DNA of 64,000 nucleotides from Auricularia sp. M13 (taxonomy: Eukaryota > Basidiomycota > Agaricomycetes > Auriculariales > Auriculariaceae), in NCBI GenBank assembly GCA_037042915.1, contig CM073203.1, forward strand, positions 496,001-560,000, given 5' to 3'. Below the pieces are notes generated by a model. It had not been told where the DNA came from, ran no database searches, and saw only the letters and a list, made by a program, of their open reading frames with translations. Made by a program: the position numbers and the translations under genes. Positions 32,335 through 43,300 of the stretch are shown piece by piece. Numbering within the stretch: position 1 is the first letter of the stretch; the number at the start of each line of letters is the position of its first letter.

Positions 32335-33397
32335 ATGCCCGCGGACAACACGAAGAAGCCTGTGAACTTTGCGACGCACATTATTGCCGGTGGCACGGCG
32401 GGTGCGATGGAAGCCGTGCGCTACACAGTCCCTGCAACGGTACACTGCTGACCCCCGACGTACAGCTCGTATGCCAACCGCTAGACACTATCAAAGTGCG
32501 CATGCAGCTGTCTCGGAGCGGTCGCGCACCAGGTGTAAGTGCGATGCCTTTTGGTCCTGTAGTGGTCCGTGCTGACAGCCGATCCAGACGAAACCGCGCG
32601 GGTTCCTTGCAACGGGCGCGAGTATAGTACAGCGCGAAACACCGCTTGCGCTGTATAAGGGCCTGGGCGCAGTGCTGAGCGGGATCGTGCCCAAGATGGC
32701 GATCCGGTTCGCGAGCTTCGAGACGTACAAGGGCTGGCTGCGCGACCGCGAGACGGGCGAGACCAAGGCGCGGTACATCTTCCTCGCCGGGCTGGGCGCG
32801 GGAGTGTCGGAGGCAGTCGCAGTCGTGACGCCAATGGAGGTGGTCAAGATCCGGCTGCAGGCGCAGATGCACTCGCTCGCGGACCCGCTGGACACGCCGC
32901 GCTACCGCAATGCGGCGCACGCGGTGTACACGATCGTGCGGGAGGAGGGCGTGCGCACGCTGTACCGCGGTGTGTCGCTCACCGCGCTGCGCCAGGCCAC
33001 GAACCAGGGCGTCAACTTCACCGCGTACCAGGAAATCAAGGCCGTCGCCGCGCGCCTGCAGCCCGAGCGCGACGTCCTGCCCAGCTGGCAGCACATGCTC
33101 ATCGGCCTCATAAGCGGCGCCATGGGACCGTTCAGCAACGCGCCTATCGACACGATCAAGACCCGCCTCCAGCGCGCCTCGTTCGGACCCGACGACAAAA
33201 GCAGCGCTGTGTCCAAGATTATGCAGATTGCGGGCGAGATGTGGCGGCAGGAGGGCGTCAAGAGCTTCTACAGAGGTATCACCCCGCGCGTCCTGCGCGT
33301 CGCCCCGGGCCAGGCAGTCGTCTTTGCCGTCTACGAGCGTGTGCGCGGGCTGGTCGAGAAGGCAACGAGCGGCGACTCGTGGGAGTACTCGGAGTAA
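32335..33397 (+). CDS. SFC1: Mitochondrial succinate/fumarate carrier
   Basis: Inner-membrane antiporter exchanging cytosolic succinate for matrix fumarate; in yeast (Sfc1/Acr1) it supports growth on two-carbon compounds via the glyoxylate cycle. Three exons with introns 32416-32465 (after GAMEA) and 32535-32587 (after RAPG), ~320 residues. Three carrier repeats have the Px(D/E)xx(K/R) motifs QPLDTIKVRMQ, TPMEVVKIRLQ and APIDTIKTRLQ. Diagnostic stretches for Sfc1 are ALYKGLGAVLSGIVPKMAIRF, LYRGVSLTALRQATNQG, LISGAMGPFSNAPIDTIK and ITPRVLRVAPGQAVVFAVYE. Nothing looks broken, and the match along the whole length makes the assignment strong. Confidence 0.93.
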
Positions 33398-34117
33398 AGG
33401 ACACGGCACAGTGACTCGCGAGTTGTATCAGTTCTCGTTCATTATTGGTTGTAAATTGTAATCGCGATTGAGCAGCGTGCACGGTCGAAGTCAAGCAGTG
33501 GGACTTGCCGACGATCTGCGCGGTTATGTCTTCTCCTGAGTCCTGCTTATGTTCAGCCCGCGCCCAGCGCTTTCCAGCTTCGCATTGCGCCGGAACATGC
33601 AGGGCAGCGTCGTGCCCGCGTCTGTCGTTGCGTGGAGTACAGTAGATTGCTGCTTGACGAGTCGATGGACGAGCCTAAGCCAGAAACCAGTTGATTGCGT
33701 TTTGGACTATTGAACGCTGCTATCCTGTTCCGTAGTGACTGTGCTCTGAAGCTGAACAGCTGCGATCATTGGACGGAAGCCGACGACATTGACGCGTGAA
33801 TTGCTTCGGGTATTACGAGGTCATGTATTAGAGCGGCTACAGATTGTCGACGATAATTGTAAGATAACGCTATGGTTTGACGCGCAGAGGACAGACTGTG
33901 CATATGGCTGCTGACCTGTGCAGAATAACGTGGGTCGGCGGAGACCTTTATGATACGCGGACGACAAGAGCAGATTGAGGCTCCCAGCTAGACCGCCCCG
34001 TATTCGTGTAACTGCGCTTCGAGACGCATTTTCTCCAATGTCACCGCGGATAGTGAGGTACCTCGCGTGCCCGGCTTCTACGAAAGAGATAGCCTGACAA
34101 GAGCGGACCGCAGGCTT
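33398..34117. other. Intergenic between convergent SFC1 and RSA3
   Basis: 720 bp without a gene, repeat or RNA structure that I can recognise. Confidence 0.5.
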
Positions 34118-34707
34118 CTATGTCGAGGGTTCCAAGACCAGCTGCATCTCATCGACGTCGCTAGAGGAGGCGAAGACTTCCGCCCCTGCGCCAAGAGAGT
34201 CAATGAGGACGGCAAGCTTTGAGGTCGTCAAGTTCGGCTCCTGTGTTGCGTCAGACAGATTTTCGTGTCGAACAATATGAGAACTGGTCGTACTTTGCGA
34301 ATTTGCTCCAGGTCATCTTTGAAGGCATCAGCCACGGACCCCAGCCAGAACTGACGAAAGCGGTCCTTGAGGTGCTCGTCGCTGGAGGGAAATGGTGGGA
34401 TATCGGCTGAGACAGGCGACGGGCTGCGAGAGGGCAGCTTTTTGGCTGCTCCCACAGACTCTGATGTCGCCTTGGTTGCAGACGCTTCGTTGTCGGATTC
34501 TTCGGATTCCGAGGACGAAGACGAGGACGAGGACGAGGGTGTAGGCTGCTTGATAGCAGTGGCGGTCACAGCAGCAATTTTCTTCGGCGAGGTGCCAGAG
34601 TCTGAATCCGACGAGTCTGACGACGACGAAGATTCCTCGGAGGATGATACCTGCCGCCTTTTACGCTTCCTGACGCGCTTGCGGGTCGCTGGTGCTGCTG
34701 GAGCCAT
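34118..34707 (-). CDS. RSA3: Ribosome assembly protein 3 (Rsa3)
   Basis: Nucleolar factor of early 60S subunit assembly. Start at the ATG 34705-34707 (MAPAAPATRKRVRKRKRRQ), giving 178 residues in two exons (intron 34241-34293). The first half is a basic nuclear-localisation-like stretch and a long acidic Ser/Asp/Glu run. The C-terminal third is the conserved Rsa3 domain: DRFRQFWLGSVADAFKDDL, EQIRK joined by splicing to EPNLTTSKLAVLIDSLGAG, then AEVFASSSDVDEMQLVL. Spliced continuity through this domain fixes the intron. It is the second ribosome-biogenesis gene of the window besides MRD1, but the two are not adjacent. Confidence 0.88.
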
Positions 34708-34754
34708 CACGAGGACGAAGTCGGTCGGAGAAGCGTGTAAACTCCGCAAGTTCG

Positions 34755-35895
34755 ACTTTCTCCCCCTCGCCCGACCACATTCTCGGCGCGGGCGGCGGAT
34801 ACGCCAGTCGGCACTAAGTACATTATAATGTGGATAGCCAACGGTATGCCGCTACACAAGGTGTGGGCGGACCTGCCCGTGGCCGTGCCGTCTATGCCTG
34901 GTTCAATTGGGGAATCGGTGATCGCAAGCCTCAACGGCACGAACGGGTACGACAGACTTTATCTCCGCGGACATGTCCGACGCGGTCATGCGCTCCCTGT
35001 CATCGTCGGCAGCCCCGACGAGGACATCGAGTTCGAGCTCGGTCCCAGCACCCACTCCAATTTCTTACGAGAATGGCCGCAGCGAGCTGGACCTGGAACG
35101 AGGCTCCTGTAGGTGCCTGTCCCGTGTTCACCGTGTGCTTTTGCTGGCGCCACACGGGGCCAGAGGTAGCATCATATCTCATGGCGCTGTCGGTAGCGCC
35201 TTAGCGGAGCGTGCTTTCATCTCATCGCGCGCCAAGTCGCCTCCGTTCGACTCGCTGCTGGAGCTCCCCGCTCGGATACAGATTCAGAGGCGCATATCCG
35301 CTTACTTGAGCTGCACGACCGCTTCGCCCACTAATTCATCCCTCCTGACGCAGGGCTGCATGGTTGCATCGTTCCACCTTGACAGACCTTGACCCATCCC
35401 GATGTTCACGCAGGTAACGTCTTCCTGTCGCGCGACGCGTTCGACGCCGGAAGATGCAGATATCGTGATCTCGTGATCGATTGGCATCACTCTTCTGTCC
35501 TCCCGCTGTATCTGCAGGTCGAGTTACCTGGCATTCTGCACGCACCAGCTCGTCCAGATCAGCACCCAGACGAGGTGCAGCGCGACAAGAATTTCATCGA
35601 ACAGGTATATCTTGACCTTTACTTCAAGACGACCGCCGACATCATGAGCGCCTAAAGCTGGCGAGAGAGGAGTTTATCGACCAAATTGCCCAAGTACTCC
35701 GCGCAATGCTGGGGCGGGGGCTATGTCATGCTCAAGGATACCTTGATGGACATCGAGCGCAACTGGGCGAATATCGTTGAGACGACGTGCGGCGTGCCGT
35801 CTCCGCTGGACTTCTTCGAGGAGGATCGCGGCGCGCGCAGCATGCGGACGACCTGGAGGACCTGCGATGGGTCGCGGTCGCCCGGGCTGACCTAA
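34755..35895 (+). pseudogene. Decayed APH/AIM9-like kinase gene
   Basis: Pieces in several frames match the order of the aminoglycoside-phosphotransferase-like kinases related to yeast Aim9: ARAADTPVGTKYIIM plus GMPLHKVWADL (34790-34880), FELGPSTHSNF followed in another frame by YENGRSELDLERGS (35030-35105), HPDVHAGNVFLSRDAF with VIDWHHSSVLPLYLQ (35395-35520), and GYVMLKDTLMDIERNW in another frame (35720-35770). The catalytic HxDxxxxN is kept (HPDVHAGN). The N-terminal lobe start is missing, and stops plus frame changes (for example near 35070, 35365 and 35655) separate the parts. Canonical introns do not explain these changes. It is therefore a host pseudogene, divergent from RSA3 with ~100 bp between them. 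Confidence 0.7.
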
Positions 35896-36480
35896 GACGA
35901 CGCTCTTGGCATCGCATACGACACGTGTCCCCCACGCCGTCCACGACGGGGCCATGAAGATCAGCGACGCCCGGCGCGATGCATTGCTGACCTGACTCCC
36001 CGCGAGGCGTTCAACCTGGCAGACCGATGGCCGTACCCTCTTGCGTCGTGAACATCCTGCGCCCTGAGGTTATCACTGTGACTCTACATTTGCAGTAGGC
36101 TGAAATGCATCTATGCGAGCATCCTCTGGACGTTTGCCATTTTATAATGCGCTCCAAATGCGCTCACAGTGAACGGCTGATCTCCTAGTGCAACTTGACT
36201 GTCGCGGCTTATGAGAGCGAGTATCTAACTTACCCTAACGAATTGAGCCCTTCGGTCACTGAACGACGACCTAGTACTTACGGCCTCGGAGGGACGGTCA
36301 CTGACGATGATTGGAACTTCCGAGGTCCCAACTGGAGAAACAAATCGTCCTGGCACCAGATGTGGCGCACACTAATACATTATCCAGCTATCTTATCTGT
36401 TGCACTACCAGCGACATGGCTTGAACTTTGCAGTTTCTGTTGCGGTTGATGAGCTGTTCAAATGCTCACGTGACAACACG
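35896..36480. other. Intergenic, outside the inverted duplication
   Basis: No gene seen. It ends in CTCACGTGACAACACG just before the duplicated unit, a second CACGTGAC site close to the palindrome at 36490. Confidence 0.45.
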
Positions 36481-36489
36481 GACCTGGCA

Positions 36490-36505
36490 GTGGTCACGTG
36501 ACCAC
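36490..36505. promoter_or_regulatory. 16-bp perfect palindrome at the outer edge of the left arm
   Basis: GTGGTCACGTGACCAC reads the same on both strands and holds a CACGTG core, the site of fungal bHLH factors. It is identical in the right arm (52903-52918), although sequence beside it has changed. It lies ~545 bp upstream of the kinase ATG. Confidence 0.5.
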
Positions 36506-36623
36506 ACGACTGGGTAACGCCCCCGCAGAGAAATGTGCTTCCGTATCCGAAGAAAGGGTAGACTGGTCATGCGTCGTTGTGCGGTGCGTGGTGAGCTTGG
36601 GGCACAGCCAGAAGATTGTGATT

Positions 36624-37000
36624 TCAAGGAAGCGAGGACGTGACTAAGGAATTATCTGAACCACGCCTAACGTGGAGAAGTTTACCCGGAGTTTCGACCT
36701 CAGCATCTGGAATACATATTTCAACACCTTCCGGGTTCTTGATAGCCTGCAGGGCTTGGAATGAAATGCTGATCGTTGGAGGGGTTACGGTTGTCCGGCA
36801 GATACAGCGGCACATGCAAATATTGAATCATCGTCGCAAATTCTGCGTCCGTAATCTTACGAAGCTCAAATACGAGTTGGCACGGGTATAAACATCTTTG
36901 TACTTGAACCACGTTTTGGTCGGACAGAGCCGAAATGCGGGTGAACTCCGCTGCTGCATCTTGCTTCCGTTCACCCACCACGGCTGCCGCCAATAATACA
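36624..37000 (-). pseudogene. Possible gene remnant on the opposite strand, shared by both arms
   Basis: Minus-strand reading gives a protein-like stretch, DAAAEFTRISALSDQNVVQ followed by VFELRKITDAEFATMIQYL and HVPLYLPDN, continuing in another frame as TPPTISISFQALQAIKNPEG. The same text is present in the right arm (about 52400-52790) with frame changes. It faintly recalls the region after a BTB domain, but I do not recognise it firmly. There is no start or end, so a remnant copied along with the kinase is likeliest. Confidence 0.3.
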
Positions 37001-37050
37001 TAAGGAGGTGCGTATGCGTCGCCAGGGAAATCATCGTGCTAATCCTTGCT

Positions 37051-39928
37051 ATGTCGCAGCAACCGCAGGACTCACCGGTCAGAGCCAGCGAGCACTCGCA
37101 ACAAGCCAATATCGCTGCTGGACACGAGCACACCATCGCGAACCGAGCCATCCGGCCTCGACACATGGCGGACTATATCGAACACACTAAGAACCGACTT
37201 CAGGCTAGGCTTGGCAAGGGCAAGGGTCTGCGCGGCTCAGGCGCCTGGGACAATGTCGTCGCCGAGGCGAAAGTTGTCGAGGCGCACGCTGCCCTCGTCG
37301 CGGTTGTTAAGTCTACCGCTGAAACCGAGCACTACGGCCCGAAGACCCATCTTCTAAACCATATCAGCAAGGCGTTTTATCATGCGGTCAGTCGCAACGA
37401 GGACCTTGATACTGCTTTCATATTCGCCAGCGGACCGCACACGCATCCTTCTGGGGATTTTCTCGGTACTCTATTCGAACCTGACTACATCTCCTATCGG
37501 GGAAACATCGCCGACCTCAACCACGCCTTGACCGTCGCCGATTATCGACAGCCGATGGCTTGGCCCGAGATCGACAGCGTCGGCGAGCAGAAGGTCCCCA
37601 CTAACCCCGACGACGGCATGCCGCAGCTCAAGTCATACATGGCCACGCTCAAACGGTACCGGCCCGACATCCCTACCGTGCGCGGGTTCAAGGTTCACGC
37701 TGGTCAGGTTGTGCTGGCGGAGCTGAACGCGTGTGCTATGTGGACCTCTCATGCAGTCAGCTGCGAGAGCCTCGAGCCATGGGTGGCTTACGTCGTCGGA
37801 CTCTACCTCTCTCTCGACAGCCGTGACCGGAAGCTGCAGTACAACGCGACGCAGAATCATTTCGTGCAATGGGACATCATGGCACGCCAGGGCCGCAAGC
37901 GCGTCCCGTACGCGACCTCTCCATTCTACGTCGCCCGCGCCCCTGGCAGGATCACTTTCGCATCGTTTCAGATTTCGGACGGCCCAATCAGCAATGACCT
38001 CGCGGCCAGCGCATTTTTTACCGAGCGCGTCAAGGGATTTTGGAAGATGTCCTGGCAGCAAAGGAACGCGCGCTCCAACGAAAAGGAACTCCTTCGCTCG
38101 CTGCACAAGGACGGCTGGCTTCCTGGTCTTGTACGTCTCTACCCCGACAACGACGACCTCGGCGAACCCTTGGTTGTTCCTACCGTCGACGACATCTACA
38201 GCGTGACCGTACCAGACCCGAGTGCCCAGGTCGACGGCCCGTCTACCACCCAGCCTGAATCAACAGCAACGGATGAACCCGTCGTCGACCGCGTTCAGGA
38301 CATCGTCCGCCTGGCCAGTATTGGGGAGCCATTGAGCCAGTGCGGCTCTTTACGCGAACTTCTTTACACATTCTACGATCTGCTCGAAAGTACGCTTTCG
38401 TCCCCCGAGCAGTCTTTGCTGTTCTAACGTGCTATCGTCTGTAGCTCTCGATCATATGTGGCATGAAGACAGCGAAGATGAGGGCGTTCTTCACCGGGAT
38501 GTCAGTTGGTTCAACGTGCTCTATAACCCGCTCCACCTCGACGTCCACAAGGATAAGCGCAACGTTTTGAAACGACCCTGCATTATGGAAGTCATGTTCG
38601 TCGCCTTTCACTTTGTCTCGCTGCCGTATGCCATGCTCATAGTTTCCTCTATAGGCACAAGCTCTTGCACTCTGTCCAACCAGACGGCGTCGAGGTCGAT
38701 GGGTGTGCTGACCATGTTACCGGCGCTGGTCTCGCTCCTAGCTTTTCGCCGCGCGTCCTGTTGACCGACTTGGATCACGCCATTGCAAAGAAACTGCTCA
38801 AGGAAAATCCTAACGCGGGTCGCGAGAAGACCGTACGCTCAATCATGATGCACATTTGCACGAGCTCATGTTCGACAGGGAACCCCGATGTTCATGTCCG
38901 TCGAACTTTCGGACTTCAAGGCAAGGAGCTATGAAGCCTATCTACCCGTGGACAAGGTCCTTCTTGCTCTTTCCGCCATCGATGAGCTACCCCAGGGTCC
39001 TTTGGCTCTCCGGTATGCTTTCCCAAATGGCGACGGGAAATTTATGGCGAAGTTCGAGGCTGTCGTGGCCATGGAGAAGAAGCGCCGTATTGCGCTCAAA
39101 CTCAAGTCTAGGCCGCGCCATCGACCTCGCCATGACGCAGAATCTTCGTTCTGGGTATTTTTATGGGCAGCAGTCCGCGCTCTTCCTTCCAACTCCATGG
39201 ACATCGACGAGAGAGATGTCGACAAATTCTCGCGGTTCTGCGACGTAATGCTCGGCCACATCGTCTCCGACCGCGTAGCCGATAGGCGTTCTGTTTGCAT
39301 CGAACACCGTGGCCACTATCGCGACCTTTTCCACCCCGCTCTCACTGACACAATCGAAGAGTTATTCGATAACATGGCTATCTACCTGTCCATTCCATGG
39401 CATCACTATGAACAGCTCAACATGGTCGCCGACAACCATGTTCACGTCGCATTCCGCCGCTTGCTTCTCCATTTCGTTCTGACAGTCGACGAGGGGATAA
39501 TGGATCTTGCGTTCGATACCAGTCAGCCCAGAGTCATCAAATCCAACCCGGAGGACAGCAAGGAGCGCAAGGAGTCCGTGCCTGCATCGTCCCTTGCGCA
39601 CATCCGCTCTTCGAATCGCAAAAGCGCACTGTCAAGTCTCCTCTCGACGAGCCAAAGCCAGCCCGGAAAGAAACGCAAGGCCGAAGATCCCGCAGATCGC
39701 GACACTGGAGCCTCAAAGAAAGCCGCGACGAAGCAGGCCTCCCCGCCCCAGGACGCGCGGTTCATGCCAGCTCCTGGCCCACCTGATGCGGGCGGTTCTC
39801 CGCCTGATTACGGCGGGATGGCGAGGGAGGCCTATGACCCACTGCGACATGCGCATCAACAGACGGCGCACGCGCTGCGCCTTATGTTCTGGAAGGATAG
39901 GCAGCTCTGGTTCTCGAAGGGCAAGTAG
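37051..39928 (+). CDS. FunK1-type protein kinase, copy 1
   Basis: Basidiomycete-expanded fungal kinase family FunK1, substrates unknown. The ATG at 37051 opens MSQQPQDSPVRASEHSQQ. The first exon (to ~38393) encodes a ~450-residue N-terminal part typical of the family. Introns then separate the kinase core: LHRDVSWFNVLYN (HRD and catalytic Asn) at ~38490, VLLTDLDHAIAKKL (DLD in place of DFG) at ~38760, and after intron 38832-38877 GTPMFMSVELSDFKA (activation-segment end). The C-terminal ~120 residues are Ser/Pro/Lys-rich, with KKRKAEDPADRDTGASKKA as a nuclear signal, and end LWFSKGK. Every frame joins through GT-AG introns without a stop, so the gene looks functional. It lies in the left arm of the inverted duplication. 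Confidence 0.85.
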
Positions 39929-40000
39929 CGTCGGCACTTCGCCCTCGGTTCTCCAATGCAGTTGCACGCGCTCGCATCTCGCTTCCCTTCGCTGTCTTGC

Positions 40001-40240
40001 AATTCCATCCTGTTCGTACTCAATCATGCCATACCGTCCCAGCATTGTCCAATTTTGTGTTTTTTGAGCTTATAGATGACCACGCCAAAATTGATACGCA
40101 CTTCATCACTGTGAATTTCACATACGAACCGTTGTTCCTCTGTTTTAGACCGTGCTCTGGTGCAGTGTTCGCCAGTAATGCAGCGCATCTCAAATTTCGC
40201 CAATGGCAGGCCGAAATCGCGCGAGTCCGTATGTATGATT
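40001..40240 (-). repeat. Diverged counterpart of repeat R, 3' of FunK1 copy 1
   Basis: Read on the minus strand it contains CCTGCCATTGGCGAAATTT and CGGTCTAAAACAGAGGAACA, matching parts of repeat R at 49215-49427 and 52927-53222. It is much more diverged than those two are from each other. Confidence 0.55.
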
Positions 40241-40366
40241 AATGATTAATGATATCCGGTAGTTAAAATACAAGAAAGCTACAAGACAGCAAAGCACTGA
40301 ATGTCGACCCGGGAGGAGAGCATCGCGATCGTAATGTCGTCAATGTCGTCGCAGTTGACAAGCACC

Positions 40367-43300
40367 CTACACACCCGTCCGATAATCCGAACTAGATGCC
40401 TGAGGCTGCTCATGCTCGTGCGGCTCGTCGACGCCGATGCCAGACATGAACTGCTGCCAGGGGATGTCCAGATTTCGCGTGGACACGGTGTCCGCGGCGC
40501 CGCTGGACTGCGTGGACAGCATGGGGATGACGTCCAGGTCGTAGTTCCACGCCGGCAGCGAGCTCTGCAGCCGCTGCTGCATGCTGTAGCTGTCCAGCAT
40601 CGCAAACGCGCCGATGCCTGGCACGTTCTGCTGGAATGGCGGATTGGGTGGTGGGGGAGGTGCGAGTGTCGAGTCCGGAAGCCAGAAGTTATTTTGTTGT
40701 TGCTGTTGCTGTTGCTGTTGCTGTTGCAGCGGCGGTAGTGCTTGGGCAGTGAGCAGCGGGGAGAAAGGACCATGGGTCGGATTTGGCTGGTCAGCGGACG
40801 GCCAGAAGGCGGAGTACACCGTGTCCCACATATCACTAACTGGAGCAACCGGCGCGGGTCCAACCACCGTAGCATTCGCACTCTGAGCCACGCCATTGTC
40901 GCTGCTCGACGAGAGTGTGGAGGGACCGTTGGGCCACTGCCTCGGCGGAGACGGCACTGGGAAGCCTGAGGCTGGAGTTGTCTCCGGCGGCGAAGCGGAC
41001 GACGCGGCCGACGTGCTGGACGGGCTGTCCTTGTTCGAGTAGGACTTGTCGACGAGCCGCGAGCGCCCGTACAGGAAACGCAGCTCCATGTCTTCGATCT
41101 CGGATATTGTATGTTCAGGCCGCGGCCCGTCGCCCGTCGCAGCGCTGAACGCCGTGTACACGTCGTGTGCGCGCTGTCTGAGGTTGCGCATCTTCGGCTG
41201 CGTCGCCCAACGTCAGCGCAAACACACAGCGGTAGCAGAGAGAAGGAACTTCACCATGATGCGCGCCACGCGCCGCGAGCTGCGCGCGACGCTCTCGAGC
41301 AACTCGCAGATGCGGTTGAGCTCGACCCACGCGGGCGGCGCGAGCCCGCCGCCGGGCGCCTTGACAACGATCGAGGCGAGGATGAGGCTCGCGCTGAACA
41401 GCGGGCTCCAGAAGACCCAGAAGCGCAGCGCGAGCGGCGCCTGCTCGTGCAGCGCGCGCACGCCGGCGGCGATGTAGAACGCGGCGCGGTACGCGGCGAG
41501 CACGGACTGCGCGTACTTGCTCTTCAGCGGGTCCGCCGGGTGCTCCGTCAGCGCGTGCGCGAAGAAGCTGCGGTGCAGGAAGAGCATCACTGTTCCGCGC
41601 CGTGTCAGCGCTGCATCTTTGCATACAGTATGCGACGGACGGACAGACTGACCTCTTTGCGTGAGCGAGAAGACGGCGGCGCGCTGGAGCAGGAGCGGCA
41701 TCGGCACGCCCTGCTGCGCCTCGCCGACGTTGACCGTGCGCAGGCCGGCGCTGAGCGGGTGCTCGCGCACGAGGCGGTCCAGCCGGAGCACCGTCGCGTA
41801 CGACGGCGGCGTCGCCCCGAACGCCTCCTCCGCCACCTTGAACAGCACCTTCTGGATGAACGTGCCGTTCCAATGCCGGACTGCGTTTCGCTCGGTCACA
41901 TCGGCGGCGACAGCTAGCAGCAGCACGGCCACATACACGACTCGTTCCATTGCCCGTCGGGCCCCAGGAACTGCTCTCTGTCGTCGGGGAGCTTGGCGTC
42001 GACGTGGGCCGAGGTGAGGCTCGGTGGGCGTCCAAAGGCATGGCTCAACCACAGATCGTATGACGCCACGTTCCACTGGAGGTGGGATGAGGATGCATAG
42101 TGACTGACTGCGAGCGCGAGTGACTTACGAACAAACACCGCCGCTTCTGCCGCTCCTCATCACATAAATTCCACGACGTGTCGTCACGATGCAAGCCGAG
42201 CTGAAAGGACAGTGAGCAGCTGAGCACTAGCCTGAGATTTAAAGACGCGTACGCTCTGACATAGCTGCACCATAAGTCCAATCATGCTATAAGACGTCGT
42301 CGCGCTTCCCAAATGCTCAAACATCTGGAGAAATGTCGACATGAGGAGCTTCGGTGCTAGATTGTCAGCAAATTCTACGAGGGAAGGGCGGGCACTCTTA
42401 CGAGAGTTCGGATCGCGTTGAGCGTGGGATGGTCGATAATGGGGTCCAGCGCCAGTGCTGCGCGGGCAAGCTGATAGTAATTGGCGCCATCCACATTATA
42501 TGGCGGCCGATTCAAATCGACCATGCATGCGAGCGCGAAGATCACTGGACACATATCAGCAATATATCCAGGACTCGGGGAAGTCCGCGTCAACTGCTTC
42601 TACGGTCTGCCTGCCGATTCTGGTCGTTGGAGTGAACGACGAATACGAAAATACACAGTCGTTCATCCCAGAGACCAGAATCTAGATGGCAGCAGCCAAG
42701 CCTGACTTGCCTCGATGAGAAGAGGACGTACTGAACAATAAAGAAAGCTCATGTGGCGAGATGTGCGCCACCGAGACACACTCGCTGGGACTGTAGACCC
42801 GGTCGAAGATCGTCGCATTAAACTCGTCGCGCGGGATGGGCAAGAAGAGCCAGGTCGCGTCGCGGTAATACAACTCGACGAGCGCAGTGGCCTCGGCAAT
42901 AGGTGGAAGCCAGCTGGCGAGCTGCGCGGCTGTCGCTTCTCGTGCGTCTCGGAGGCGCGGTGCACTGAATTCGCTGGCTATGAGGAGAATGTCCGCCGGG
43001 ACGGTGCATGTCGCTGCGGGCGTTTCTGGTGGCCATTCTTCCTACGGTTGGTGTCAGCAGCCGTTGATAGAAAGATGAGTGGGCACAGCGAGCTTGCAGC
43101 GCCGCGTAACAAGACTTTGCGATGCCCATCGTTGCGAGTGCCGCTGTGGGTAGGTGTTGTGACGGTCCCCACAACAGTACTCGCAACGCCGCGCACTTGG
43201 CGGCGGTCATTAAGTGCGCCAATGAATGCACGGTTTATGGACCGATGGTATGCAAAGTGATGCAAAGCACGTCTTGTGCTGAGAAATTTCTGCAAGGGCG

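Larger units (their letters stand above)
36481..40000 (+). repeat. Inverted duplication, left arm (contains FunK1 copy 1)
   Basis: This arm is homologous in inverse orientation to about 49428-52926. It starts at GACCTGGCAGTGGTCACGTG and ends near CGCTCGCATCTCGCTTCCC. It includes ~560 bp of non-coding DNA upstream, the whole kinase gene and ~75 bp beyond its stop. The spacer between arms is ~9.4 kb. Non-coding parts match as well as coding parts do, so the unit was copied as DNA, with introns. Confidence 0.88.

Noticed and set aside
39507-40067. Open frame crossing the end of FunK1 copy 1
   Set aside because: Alternative-phase shadow of the last kinase exon; the mirrored frame occurs in copy 2 for the same reason.
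41111-42041. Long open frames on both strands (plus 41111-41917; minus 41115-42041)
   Set aside because: They are shadows of the Zn2Cys6 regulator exon, whose frame carries the recognisable fungal_trans sequence.
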